Shown here piece by piece: positions 7,890 through 15,455 of a stretch of DNA of 64,000 nt. The notes under the pieces are model-generated. The model was not told where the DNA came from. It searched no databases and was given only the letters and a program-made list of their open reading frames with translations. The number at the start of each line of letters is the position of its first letter. The first letter of the stretch is position 1. A program made the translations under genes and the position numbers. The stretch comes from a virus, in IMG/VR virus record IMGVR_UViG_3300027856_000008, positions 1 through 64,000 of that record. One strand, 5' to 3'.

Positions 7890-7979
7890 GTAATAAAAAA
7901 AGGTTTACAAGTAATAAGTGAAGGTATACTATGAGTACATCAAAAAGAGAAACGCTAAATAAAATTAAGCGAGATAAAA
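7890..7979 (+). promoter_or_regulatory. early promoter/leader cassette, copy 2
   Basis: A GTAATAAAAAAAGG tract leads into TTTACA (7904-7909) and TATACT (7925-7930). The leader carries GTACATCAAAAAGAGAAACGC and ends AAGCGAGATAAA before the ATG at 7980. This copy lacks TGATAA in the spacer, but two operators lie upstream. Confidence 0.65.
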
Positions 7980-8135
7980 ATGAAATTACAATATAACGAA
8001 TTTTGGCAAACTAAAGCGAGAGGTTCAAATGATACAGAATATCAGCTTTATTTAGAACTTGCTGACGATGGGAAAGGAATTGACTTCACAACAGGTAAAC
8101 CGTTAAAAACTTATGACGAATGGTTAAATTCATAA
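7980..8135 (+). CDS. small hypothetical protein, 51 aa
   Basis: ATG 7980 directly follows the cassette leader AAGCGAGATAAA. The sequence includes WQTKARGSNDTEYQLYLEL. The stop is followed by a second AAGCGAGATAAA, which serves the next gene, so the leader element is reused inside the operon. Confidence 0.6.
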   Translation: MKLQYNEFWQTKARGSNDTEYQLYLELADDGKGIDFTTGKPLKTYDEWLNS

Positions 8136-8152
8136 TATTAAGCGAGATAAAA

Positions 8153-8863
8153 ATGAATAAAATTAAAGAAAAAATCCAAAAATTAATGGCACTTGCCGAG
8201 GGCGCAACAAATGAGCATGAAGCAGCCAGCGCAATGTCAAAAGCTATTGGCTTAATGCAGAAATACCAGATTGAACATACTGATTTAAATAAGCCTGTAA
8301 TTGTCACAGTTGAAACAAAACATACAAAACAAAAATTCAGTTCTTCGGATGCGAATCTTTGGGGTTATATAACACGCGCAATAGGGGTTTATTATGTTTA
8401 TCGACAGGGTGGCAATGGTGATAAAGGTATTAATTATTTAACGGGCTTAGAATGTGATATAGAGCTTTGTATTTATATTTATGAGGTCATAATGCGCCAG
8501 ATAAATAATAAAACAGCAGCTTATAAAAAACAAAAGTGTTTAACAACGAGACAGGCAAATTCATACAGATTGGGTTTAGTTTATGGTTTTGGTCAAAGAT
8601 TTGTTGAGCAGAACAAAGAAGCGCAACAAAATGCCCCAATTCAAATAAGCAGCACAGGGCAAGCAACTGGCTTAGTGTCTATTTCGACAAAGATTAAACA
8701 AGCCGAAGATTTTTTCTTGTTAGATAATGAAGAACCAGAAACATCGAGCAGGCGTAGCAATGGGGCTGGTTATGGTTCAGCAGGGGTTAGGGATAGTTCA
8801 GATATTAGCTATAACAAAGGCGTAAAAGGCTCTGGACAGCAAAAGCAGGTAGGGGGTTACTAA
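8153..8863 (+). CDS. DUF2786-domain protein
   Basis: ATG 8153 is preferred over ATG 8120 because AAGCGAGATAAAA lies immediately before it. The N-terminal 40 residues (KIQKLMALAEGATNEHEA, then KAIGLMQKY) match DUF2786, a helical domain common in phages and plasmids with unknown biochemical role. The C-terminus is Gly/Ser-rich and disordered. The stop overlaps the next start (TAATG). Confidence 0.75.
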   Translation: MNKIKEKIQKLMALAEGATNEHEAASAMSKAIGLMQKYQIEHTDLNKPVIVTVETKHTKQKFSSSDANLWGYITRAIGVYYVYRQGGNGDKGINYLTGLECDIELCIYIYEVIMRQINNKTAAYKKQKCLTTRQANSYRLGLVYGFGQRFVEQNKEAQQNAPIQISSTGQATGLVSISTKIKQAEDFFLLDNEEPETSSRRSNGAGYGSAGVRDSSDISYNKGVKGSGQQKQVGGY

Positions 8864-9012
8864 TGATTGAATTTTCTTATCTATGCGAACATTGGGTCAC
8901 ATACAATAAAAAAACACAGGTTTTGACATTGGATGGTGAAGAAAAAGACATAACCAAATGCTCAAGATTGTTATTGAGAGATATTATTTACTGGCTATCG
9001 GTCGAGGAATAG
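8863..9012 (+). CDS. 49-aa protein directly upstream of the radical SAM gene
   Basis: ATG 8863 overlaps the DUF2786 stop. The ORF ends at 9012, two bases before the radical SAM start, and its last codons contain that gene's GAGGAAT ribosome binding site. The peptide has two cysteines and a WLSVEE end. It could be a small partner or substrate of the radical SAM enzyme; only position supports this. Confidence 0.55.
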   Translation: MIEFSYLCEHWVTYNKKTQVLTLDGEEKDITKCSRLLLRDIIYWLSVEE

Positions 9013-9014
9013 AA

Positions 9015-9788
9015 ATGTTATTAAGAATAACTGATCACTGTAAAATGGCGTGTAATCATTGTTTTATTAATGCTACGCCCAAGGGTAAACATATGGAGTT
9101 TTCAACCTTTATGAACTCCGTTAAATTGGCAAATAAACTAGGGGCTAAGGTGTTGCTTTTATCTGGTGGAGAGCCAACAGATAACCCAAATTTTATAAAG
9201 TTTTTAAATTTTGCTACTTTGAATTTTAGCGGGATCATAACTGTTATTTCTCATGGTGCTTATATTGAAGATAAGGAGCTATGCGATAAATATTTTGGTG
9301 ATTTTCCAAAGGTTCAATATCAAATAACAAATGATAAAAGATACTACCCAAAAAGGTTGAATAGGATCAGGGCTGGTAATGTTGAACGGAAATATAAAAA
9401 CGTTATGTTTTGTTGGGAAATAGGGGGGGAGATATTCCCACAGGGCAGAGCCAGAAAGCATATGAAGATAACCGAAATAAATGCCAAGGTTTTGGGGCCG
9501 AGGTGCTTTAATTTAAGAAGCTTTATTCACCACCCTATGATCCCCGACATAAGCCATGCTATACAGCAACTAGAAAAGGCAGGGAAATTTTGCACACCGT
9601 CTGTAAATATAAATGGCAGTATAGCAATGGGTGAAAGTAACCAATGCCAAGAGACAATGAATATAAAAGATTCTATCTTTGATTTGACTGAAAAGGTTAA
9701 AAATTCAAACTGTAATGATTGCGGTATGTTATCTAAATTATCTGAAACACACCACAGGGCTATAAACTTTAAATGTGAAGGGGTTTAA
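9015..9788 (+). CDS. radical SAM enzyme with SPASM/twitch-like C-terminal cysteines
   Basis: Radical SAM enzymes use a [4Fe-4S] cluster to cleave S-adenosylmethionine and start radical chemistry. The cluster motif CKMACNHC gives C9, C13 and C16 (CX3CX2C) near the N-terminus, followed by LLLSGGEPT, the usual GGEP motif that contacts the SAM amino group. The C-terminal part has further cysteines (FCTPSVNINGSIAMG, then SNQCQ, then SNCNDCG), as in SPASM/twitch auxiliary-cluster domains of peptide-modifying enzymes. ATG 9015 with GAGGAAT is chosen over an ATG at 8958 that lies within another frame. The 257-aa product looks intact. In phages such enzymes are known from base hypermodification pathways; a peptide substrate is the alternative. 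Confidence 0.85.
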   Translation: MLLRITDHCKMACNHCFINATPKGKHMEFSTFMNSVKLANKLGAKVLLLSGGEPTDNPNFIKFLNFATLNFSGIITVISHGAYIEDKELCDKYFGDFPKVQYQITNDKRYYPKRLNRIRAGNVERKYKNVMFCWEIGGEIFPQGRARKHMKITEINAKVLGPRCFNLRSFIHHPMIPDISHAIQQLEKAGKFCTPSVNINGSIAMGESNQCQETMNIKDSIFDLTEKVKNSNCNDCGMLSKLSETHHRAINFKCEGV

Positions 9789-9790
9789 AA

Positions 9791-9976
9791 ATGCAAACAG
9801 AATTATTAATAGATTTTATTAAGCGTGAATATGGTACACAACAAGCCTTTGCTGACGCAGAGGGAACGACAAAGCAAGCCATTAATAAAATGGTTGTTGC
9901 TGGTTATATTGTCGTTGATGGTGCGTTATACAGTAAGCGGAGGGATCTAAACCACCAGCCAGCTAATGTAATTTAA
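9791..9976 (+). CDS. Cro-like helix-turn-helix regulator
   Basis: The 61-residue product reads as a small HTH: REYGTQQAFADAEGTTKQAINKMV split over the two HTH helices, then a hairpin GYIVVDGALYSKRR. Size and pattern resemble Cro proteins. GAAGGGGTTT precedes the ATG and the gene follows radical SAM by two bases. It is a candidate for binding the TGATAA operators, which is untested. Confidence 0.65.
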   Translation: MQTELLIDFIKREYGTQQAFADAEGTTKQAINKMVVAGYIVVDGALYSKRRDLNHQPANVI

Positions 9977-9983
9977 TTTAAGA

Positions 9984-10070
9984 AAGTAATAAAAAAAGGT
10001 TGACTGTGTTTCATGGTTTGGTAATATGGGTACATCAAAACGCAGCAACCTAATCTTAAGCGAGATAAAA
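9984..10070 (+). promoter_or_regulatory. early promoter/leader cassette, copy 3 (no TGATAA)
   Basis: AAGTAATAAAAAAAGG leads into TTGACT (10000-10005) and TAATAT (10022-10027), 16 bases apart. The leader carries GTACATCAAAACGCAGCAACC and ends CTTAAGCGAGATAAAA. The spacer lacks the TGATAA half-sites of the other copies, so this copy may escape the common regulator. Confidence 0.7.
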
Positions 10071-10601
10071 ATGAAATTAGCTACTTTAGCAAAACAAGCC
10101 CTTAATTATTTAGCAAGCCTTAAACAGCCGTTGCCAGAAGAAAGCGAAATTAGATGGTACCAGCAAAATGAAAAAGATTATCAAGCTTTACTTACTTTGA
10201 ATAAGCAAGGGTTAGGCGCGACAATAGAAGAATTAACAGAAGTTGCCAACCCTAAAAAAGTAAGAATCACGAAAGAAACTAGTTTAAATATCAGCTTTGA
10301 AGTTATGGAAAATGGCAAGGTTATTGAAAAAGATTTTATGGATGCCACCATATTTTGGGCTTATGTCTCGACAGAGCAACTTGTATATCTTGGAACTAAA
10401 GCAAATATTGCAGATGTTAAAAAAGAATTTAGAAATAACAGTTCATACCAAAGTGATCAGCCATTCTGGTATAAAATGCAAAAGATAAATTGCATGAAAG
10501 AAACGCTATCATGGTATTTAAGTAATCAATTAATTACAGAAGAACAGGCAGAAAAGCTTGAAGATTTTATTTACTGTAAAGAAGAAAGGATCACATTATG
10601 A
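10071..10601 (+). CDS. hypothetical protein, 176 aa
   Basis: ATG 10071 follows AAGCGAGATAAAA; the longer frame from 10026 lies within the leader. The N-terminal helix is amphipathic, the middle is strand-rich, and the C-terminus is helical. No family was recognised. Its stop overlaps the next start. Confidence 0.65.
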   Translation: MKLATLAKQALNYLASLKQPLPEESEIRWYQQNEKDYQALLTLNKQGLGATIEELTEVANPKKVRITKETSLNISFEVMENGKVIEKDFMDATIFWAYVSTEQLVYLGTKANIADVKKEFRNNSSYQSDQPFWYKMQKINCMKETLSWYLSNQLITEEQAEKLEDFIYCKEERITL

Positions 10602-10807
10602 ACCAAAACGAATTGATAGAGTTTTTTAACTGGTGTAATGATAACTTGTTGAACTTTGAAAACCAGCATTGCGATGAATCTCAACACTACTATTTAAACG
10701 ATGTAATGATCGGGGGTTGGGCTGGTGATACTTGCCGATACTTTTACGAGCAAAATGATGAACTAGCGGGGGCAATAAGAATGATGGATGCCAGCAAGCA
10801 AGTTTGA
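10598..10807 (+). CDS. small hypothetical protein, 69 aa
   Basis: Coupled to the previous gene by ATGA. It is acidic and aromatic-rich (FFNWCNDN, then YYLNDVMIGGW). Its TGA stop is the first half of a TGATAA operator motif, so coding and regulatory sequence overlap by three bases. Confidence 0.55.
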   Translation: MNQNELIEFFNWCNDNLLNFENQHCDESQHYYLNDVMIGGWAGDTCRYFYEQNDELAGAIRMMDASKQV

Positions 10808-10858
10808 TAATTTGAAATAATGATAAGTTATCACTTTTTCAAGTGATAACTAATTAAT
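10805..10858 (+). promoter_or_regulatory. cluster of TGATAA half-sites with hairpin potential
   Basis: TGATAA occurs at 10805, 10821 and 10844 and its complement TTATCA at 10828. AGTTATCACTT and AAGTGATAACT also form an 11-bp hairpin around a short T-rich loop. The cluster lies between the last accessory gene and the terminator before the portal gene. Confidence 0.6.
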
Positions 10859-10866
10859 AATAAATA

Positions 10867-10894
10867 GGGTTGCTATCTAGCAGCCCTTTTTTTT
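10867..10894 (+). terminator. rho-independent terminator
   Basis: GGGTTGCT pairs with AGCAGCCC (one G-T pair) across ATCT and is followed by eight T residues. It separates the accessory island from the head genes. Confidence 0.8.
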
Positions 10895-10908
10895 CGTTAA
10901 TTTTATTT

Positions 10909-10920
10909 GTGTCTATACTT
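10909..10920 (+). promoter_or_regulatory. late-type promoter motif before portal
   Basis: GTGTCTATACTT followed by TAACCAGT is nearly identical to the motif before the connector gene at 24113 (GACTATACTTTAACCAAGT). It lies about 30 bases before the portal start. Confidence 0.55.
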
Positions 10921-10946
10921 TAACCAGTTACTAAAAGGTAAAGATC

Positions 10947-12476
10947 ATGGCTAAAGTTAACACGTTACACCCGCTTTATAAACAGAACATAACAGCTTGG
11001 AATAGAGTTCGTGACTGTGTTCAAGGCTCGATAGCCATTAAGGGTAAAGATACTTTGTATTTGCCTATGCCTAGTGGCATGGTTGATGCCCCACCAACAG
11101 CCTTAAATCAAACTTCTTTTGGTTCACGCGAAGAATACCCATTAAGAACAGGTGATCAGGATTTTCAACGACCAACTTGGTCTGGAACAAAAGCCTACGA
11201 GAATTATAAAATAAGGGCTCATTTCCCTGACCTAACTAGTGATACATTGCGTGGCTTAATGGGTGTCGCTTCAAATAAAAACCCGACTTTTATCTTGCCT
11301 AGCAGAATGGAATATTTAAGAGAAAATTCAACTAATGATGGTTTAACCTTACTTCAATTATATTTTAAATTGATTGAGGACGTATTGCAGACAGGACGAA
11401 TTGCTTTAGGTATCGACATTGATGTTGATACGGGGAATTTAGTCTTTCTAACTTATTCAGCCGAGAGTTTTATTAACTGGAAAAATTCTAGCAAAACTAA
11501 TCTATTCACACTCGGAGTATTTAAAGAAACAAACCCTACAAACCCTACAAACGAGGATATGTTTGATCAGTCTATGACTGAAAAGAAAAGGGTTTTATTT
11601 TTAGATGAAAACGGTATTTATACCACGGCAGTTTGGGTTGATGGTGAACAGATAGCGGATAGTTTAATTCAGCCAACCTTACAAGGCAGAGCATTTAATA
11701 AAGTGCCAATCGTGGCTATTGGCTCGACTAATCAAGATCCTGATCCAGATAAGATCCCATTACTTGGCATATCAGATGTTAGCGTACAGATTTACATGAA
11801 AAATGCCGACCTAAATAATGCTGAATTCTTAACTTGTAACCCGACTCTTGTTTTAACTGGCGCAGACTCAAATGAGATCCCGAGTGCTATGGGTTCTACA
11901 GTTGCCCTAACGCTTGCCAATCCTCAAGCAAATGTTTTCTATACCCAAACAGATACAAGCGGTTTAAATCACTGTAAAGAGCATATAAAGGATTTAAAAG
12001 ACGAGGCGCAAATGTATGGCTCTGCAATACTTGGCGATAGTGCTGGTGGTGTTGAAAGTGCCGAGGCATTGAGAGTTAAGCAGGCAAGCCGACAAGCAAG
12101 CTTAATGAGTATTGTTAGAAGTGTTTCAGAAGGGTTACAGACGGGTTTAAATTTAATTGGTGAATGGATGGGTATCGACTCCGATGAAATAACCGTAGAG
12201 ACACCAGATAGGTTCGCAGAAACACTATTAAGTGATAGCGAAAGGCAGCAACTTGTTAGCGAGTGGCAAAATGGAGCAATTTCAATGTCTATCTGGCGGC
12301 ATAACTTGCGTAAAGGTGGAATTATTCCAGACACAGTTGAAGATCAAGCGATAGAGGATGAATTTGATCAAGGCGTATCTGCAATTACAGGGGATCAGAT
12401 AGATGAATCAGAAGATAAACCAAACGTTGATCAGCAGGGAGCTAATGCCCCATCCGGATCGGAAGAAGAAACCTAG
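10947..12476 (+). CDS. portal protein (DUF4055 family)
   Basis: The portal forms the ring through which DNA enters the head and to which the tail attaches. The 509-residue protein begins HPLYKQNITAWNRVRD, and has YLPMPSGM near residue 38, which match the DUF4055 portal family. Its C-terminal 35 residues are acidic and low-complexity. It lies directly before a MuF-like gene, the expected order. GTAAAGATC precedes the ATG. Confidence 0.85.
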   Translation: MAKVNTLHPLYKQNITAWNRVRDCVQGSIAIKGKDTLYLPMPSGMVDAPPTALNQTSFGSREEYPLRTGDQDFQRPTWSGTKAYENYKIRAHFPDLTSDTLRGLMGVASNKNPTFILPSRMEYLRENSTNDGLTLLQLYFKLIEDVLQTGRIALGIDIDVDTGNLVFLTYSAESFINWKNSSKTNLFTLGVFKETNPTNPTNEDMFDQSMTEKKRVLFLDENGIYTTAVWVDGEQIADSLIQPTLQGRAFNKVPIVAIGSTNQDPDPDKIPLLGISDVSVQIYMKNADLNNAEFLTCNPTLVLTGADSNEIPSAMGSTVALTLANPQANVFYTQTDTSGLNHCKEHIKDLKDEAQMYGSAILGDSAGGVESAEALRVKQASRQASLMSIVRSVSEGLQTGLNLIGEWMGIDSDEITVETPDRFAETLLSDSERQQLVSEWQNGAISMSIWRHNLRKGGIIPDTVEDQAIEDEFDQGVSAITGDQIDESEDKPNVDQQGANAPSGSEEET

Positions 12477-12546
12477 TAAACCTAAATCTAGTAAGCAGAA
12501 AAAAGATAAGCCAAAGTCGAATAGGAAGAAAATGAAAAGTGGCTAA
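12445..12546 (+). CDS. possible 33-aa lysine-rich protein overlapping portal and MuF genes
   Basis: ATG 12445 has a good CAGGGAGC site and opens a frame that overlaps the end of the portal and the start of the MuF gene. The product is very basic, with repeated KKP, KPKS and KKDKPKS runs, and no hydrophobic core. It may be a DNA-binding peptide packaged with the head, or a chance ORF. Confidence 0.35.
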   Translation: MPHPDRKKKPSKPKSSKQKKDKPKSNRKKMKSG

Positions 12547-14506
12547 TTATACCGAAGCTGTATTGCGTCATGCGAGTTTTGTTATCCAGACTCAGAACGG
12601 TGAAGCAGCAGCAATGCAACCTTTTATTAATAGGCATATTAAAACTATTCGTAAATGGTTTAGGCAGGGTGAGTTATCGAAATTCACCTTGCAGCGTTTG
12701 GAACAACAATTAAAAATCCTTACCAAAGATATTTCTGCAACAAACCAAGATCTAATTAGCACTGTTAATAGTGATATGGCAGAGGTCGCTATTAACGAAA
12801 TTGCTTTTGAACAGAAGTTATTAAATACAGCTTTTGTTACTGATTTTGTGAGTCCTGCAAAAAACCAAGTTTTAGCCGCAGTTATTGATCAGCCGTTTAA
12901 TGGTCTTGTATTAAAAAAGCACATGGATAAATGGGATCGTCAAACAAAAAGCATTGTTAATACCACTATTAAAGATGGATATGTTGCAGGGCTTAGTAAT
13001 CAGCAGATACAAAAGAAAGTGTTAGGTGATTTGGTTACAAGTAAAAACAAGCCTCCATTTTTTAAAGGTGGTGTGATTAATTCTAAAGTTAGGGCTGATA
13101 TTCGGACGATTGTTAGGTCTGCCACTAATCATACAAGTAATACTGCCAGAGGTGAGGTTTGGAAAGAAAATAATGATGTAATAGCTAGGGTTCAATGGTT
13201 ATCAACTTTTGATAATAGAACGACAACTATTTGTATTTCTTTACATGGTCAGTCATGGACTTTAGCAGAATTACACCCTGTACCACCAGCGCACATGAAT
13301 TGTAGATCTTCTTTGATTGCTATTACGGCAGATGGAGTTGATCCGACTGAGGAAAGATCCGCAAAGGTCGGTATTGCTGGTGGAGAGGATAAAAAGGATC
13401 GTGCTAGAAAACCTAGATCGGCAAGTAGTAAAAAAGCCAGAACAACAGGGGCAGTTGTAAATGCCGATACACCATTCGATAAATTTATATTGTCTCAGCC
13501 TGTATGGTACCAAGAGGATCTTTTAGGTAAACAAAGGGCTTTACTATTAAGACAGGGCAAACTTGATGTTAGAAGCTTGTTCGATTGGAAAAGGAATAAC
13601 GTTAGGACTGTCCAAGGGCTTAAGCGTGTTAGTCAAAAGCCATTAAGTGATGTAAGACCAGATCCACTTAAAGAGATAACGGAAAATCACATTGAACCTA
13701 TAAGAAAGAATAATAAAAACCTAAAGCTGTTGAATAAAAATAAATCTGATTTGAATAAACGATATAAATCAGAGGCGAAAAAAGCACAGGATTTGATCGG
13801 GTTGGTTAACTTAGGAAAAGCGACAGAAAAACAATTGCTTGAACAGGAGCAAAAAGTTAATAATATCGTTGATGAAATTCAGAGTTCATTCAAAGAAATT
13901 GATGCTGCGTCAGCTATTGTAAAAGATGATTTTGCTAATTTGAAAAGGGCAATAATATCGCATCAAAATATTAGCGAGGAACAGCTTGATAAAGCCATTG
14001 ATAAATTGAATTTTAGGCGTGTACCGAGAGATCGAGAAAAGATAGAAAAGGTTTTAAGGGATGTAATGCGTTTTACTGGCTTAAAAGGTTCTAGGGGTGA
14101 GATACCGTTATTAACAGTTCAGAGGTCGAGCGATAGAGCGTTTGCAGACGATATTAATAATATTCTTAATGTTGGTAAGGGTGTCGTACCTAAAACGATA
14201 TGGCATGAGTATGGTCATTTTATCGAATTTAATAGTGGTGATATAAAAAAAGATGCCAATCAATTTATAAACGATACTCGCAAAACAACTAGGCTTGAAT
14301 GGTTGGGCAAGCCCTATGCTATGAGTGAAAGAGCATTTAAGAATGAATGGATCAGCCCGTATGTCGGCAAAATATATCCTGATGGTTTCACAGAGGTTAC
14401 GAGCATGGGGGTTGAAAGGTTTGTAACGGTACAATCAATGATGTCATTTTTTAATAATGATGAAAGGCATTTTTTAAAAATAATTGAGTGGTTATTAAAG
14501 GAATAG
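12539..14506 (+). CDS. MuF-like minor head protein with C-terminal HExxH metallopeptidase-like domain
   Basis: The N-terminal 280 residues carry the Mu gpF/SPP1 gp7 head-morphogenesis pattern, including STFDNRTTTIC, then HPVPPAHMNCRSS. Such proteins sit inside the capsid and may be ejected with DNA. After a basic linker and coiled coil, the C-terminus has HEYGH (H556-H560) and, 60 residues on, TEVTSMGVERF (E619, E626), which read as the zinc-binding HExxH helix and a downstream glutamate of a metallopeptidase. Length is 655 aa, much longer than a bare MuF protein. The GTG start at 12539 follows AGGAAG. MuF proteins often carry variable toxin or enzyme tails; processing of head proteins is another possible role. 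Confidence 0.8.
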   Translation: MANYTEAVLRHASFVIQTQNGEAAAMQPFINRHIKTIRKWFRQGELSKFTLQRLEQQLKILTKDISATNQDLISTVNSDMAEVAINEIAFEQKLLNTAFVTDFVSPAKNQVLAAVIDQPFNGLVLKKHMDKWDRQTKSIVNTTIKDGYVAGLSNQQIQKKVLGDLVTSKNKPPFFKGGVINSKVRADIRTIVRSATNHTSNTARGEVWKENNDVIARVQWLSTFDNRTTTICISLHGQSWTLAELHPVPPAHMNCRSSLIAITADGVDPTEERSAKVGIAGGEDKKDRARKPRSASSKKARTTGAVVNADTPFDKFILSQPVWYQEDLLGKQRALLLRQGKLDVRSLFDWKRNNVRTVQGLKRVSQKPLSDVRPDPLKEITENHIEPIRKNNKNLKLLNKNKSDLNKRYKSEAKKAQDLIGLVNLGKATEKQLLEQEQKVNNIVDEIQSSFKEIDAASAIVKDDFANLKRAIISHQNISEEQLDKAIDKLNFRRVPRDREKIEKVLRDVMRFTGLKGSRGEIPLLTVQRSSDRAFADDINNILNVGKGVVPKTIWHEYGHFIEFNSGDIKKDANQFINDTRKTTRLEWLGKPYAMSERAFKNEWISPYVGKIYPDGFTEVTSMGVERFVTVQSMMSFFNNDERHFLKIIEWLLKE

Positions 14507-14514
14507 GTGAAATT

Positions 14515-14751
14515 ATGCAAAGTGAAAAATTAGATACCGAAGTTAACGTTTTAGCGAAAGATCTGGAAAGTAAAGTAAATGAAATTTATGGTACAGATAT
14601 GGGTTTTTTTCTAATGGTGATCCCCTTTGAAGGCCAAAATAATGGCGAATGTATCACTAATATAGATAGGATTTCATTACCTGACTTATTAGAAAAAGCC
14701 GTAAATACCTATAAGGGTGATACGATTGGCGAAACGCTTGGAAATGCTTAA
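14515..14751 (+). CDS. conserved phage protein, paralogue of the 6159 gene
   Basis: ATG 14515 follows AAAGGAATAGGTG. The core IYGTDMGFFLMVIPF followed by CITNIDR matches the gene at 6159. It is the first gene of a small island between MuF and the scaffold. Function unknown. Confidence 0.65.
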   Translation: MQSEKLDTEVNVLAKDLESKVNEIYGTDMGFFLMVIPFEGQNNGECITNIDRISLPDLLEKAVNTYKGDTIGETLGNA

Positions 14752-14756
14752 ATTGC

Positions 14757-14778
14757 TTATCACTTGATAATATGATAA
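14757..14778 (+). promoter_or_regulatory. TGATAA operator cluster
   Basis: TTATCA at 14757 and TGATAA-TA-TGATAA at 14765-14778 lie in the gap before the 14810 gene, and TGATAATGTG can serve as an extended -10 region. This is the same bipartite motif as in the early cassettes. Confidence 0.6.
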
Positions 14779-14809
14779 TGTGCGAATACAAGTATTAATA
14801 GAGTAAATT

Positions 14810-15082
14810 ATGATTAAATTTGAAATGATCGGTTTTGGTACGATCATAATGCACACGAATGATCCCAATAAGTTTGTTAAACCTGATCTATCTGGATTAA
14901 CTGAAAACGCAAAGGATATATTCCGACCTGACTCTGGCGCTTTTGGGCATGAAATAGATCTAAATGATGAAACAACGGCATCAGATATTCAGGTTTATTT
15001 AAGTAACTTTGGCATTGATCCAATTATTACTAGCCAGAATAAAATAGAAACGAGAACAGTACCGAGGAACTTAAAAACGTAA
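14810..15082 (+). CDS. hypothetical protein, 90 aa
   Basis: The start lies about 30 bases after the operator cluster, with GAGTAAATT before it. The protein has no recognised domain; it opens strand-rich (FEMIGFGTIIM) and ends basic. It is a separate small transcription unit. Confidence 0.55.
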   Translation: MIKFEMIGFGTIIMHTNDPNKFVKPDLSGLTENAKDIFRPDSGAFGHEIDLNDETTASDIQVYLSNFGIDPIITSQNKIETRTVPRNLKT

Positions 15083-15085
15083 GCG

Positions 15086-15119
15086 TTGACTATCATTTAT
15101 TCAATTGATAAAATGAAAT
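15086..15119 (+). promoter_or_regulatory. TTGACT promoter with TGATAA operator
   Basis: TTGACT (15086-15091) is followed by TGATAA-AA-TGAAAT (15106-15119). The arrangement matches the early cassettes, but the conserved leader is missing. Confidence 0.55.
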
Positions 15120-15150
15120 TATGAAAATTAAAATAGCGCAGGAGGTTATT

Positions 15151-15354
15151 ATGTTTCATGTATTTCATAAATCAAAATACTCAGATGGTGCGGTTTTAAA
15201 CCTTATCACCAATTCAAAAAACTTTGATACTTTCTTATTTTCTGATATTGAAGCAAAAGAATTTATCACTTTATCAAATGGCAATGCCATATCAAAAAAC
15301 CTTTCTATTCGTTATAGCAAAGTAAAAGCTGTTCTTGCTCAAGACGCAGCTTAA
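15151..15354 (+). CDS. small hypothetical protein, 67 aa
   Basis: ATG 15151 has the strongest Shine-Dalgarno sequence in the region (AGGAGG six bases before it) and is preferred over ATG 15121. The protein resembles no family known to me. A terminator follows at once. Confidence 0.6.
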   Translation: MFHVFHKSKYSDGAVLNLITNSKNFDTFLFSDIEAKEFITLSNGNAISKNLSIRYSKVKAVLAQDAA

Positions 15355-15381
15355 AAAAGCCACTTTCATAGTGGCTTTTTC
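15353..15381 (+). terminator. rho-independent terminator
   Basis: AAAAGCCACT and AGTGGCTTTTT form a perfect 10-bp stem around TTCAT. Confidence 0.85.
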
Positions 15382-15396
15382 ACTACCGTCAATTTT

Positions 15397-15445
15397 TTGA
15401 CTATACTTAATTCCAGTTTCATAATTTCAATTGATAAAATGAAAA
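15397..15445 (+). promoter_or_regulatory. late-type promoter and TGATAA operator before scaffold
   Basis: TTGACTATACTT at 15397-15408 matches the late motif. TGATAA-AA-TGAAAA at 15432-15445 lies between it and the scaffold start. Confidence 0.55.
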
Positions 15446-15455
15446 GGGTTTTAAA

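Noticed and set aside
8958-9014. Upstream start for the radical SAM gene
   Set aside because: The extension overlaps the 49-aa ORF in another frame and lacks a ribosome binding site, whereas ATG 9015 has GAGGAAT.
11969-12334. 121-codon minus-strand ORF in the portal gene
   Set aside because: Cys/Ser/Leu-rich shadow ORF opposite a conserved portal.
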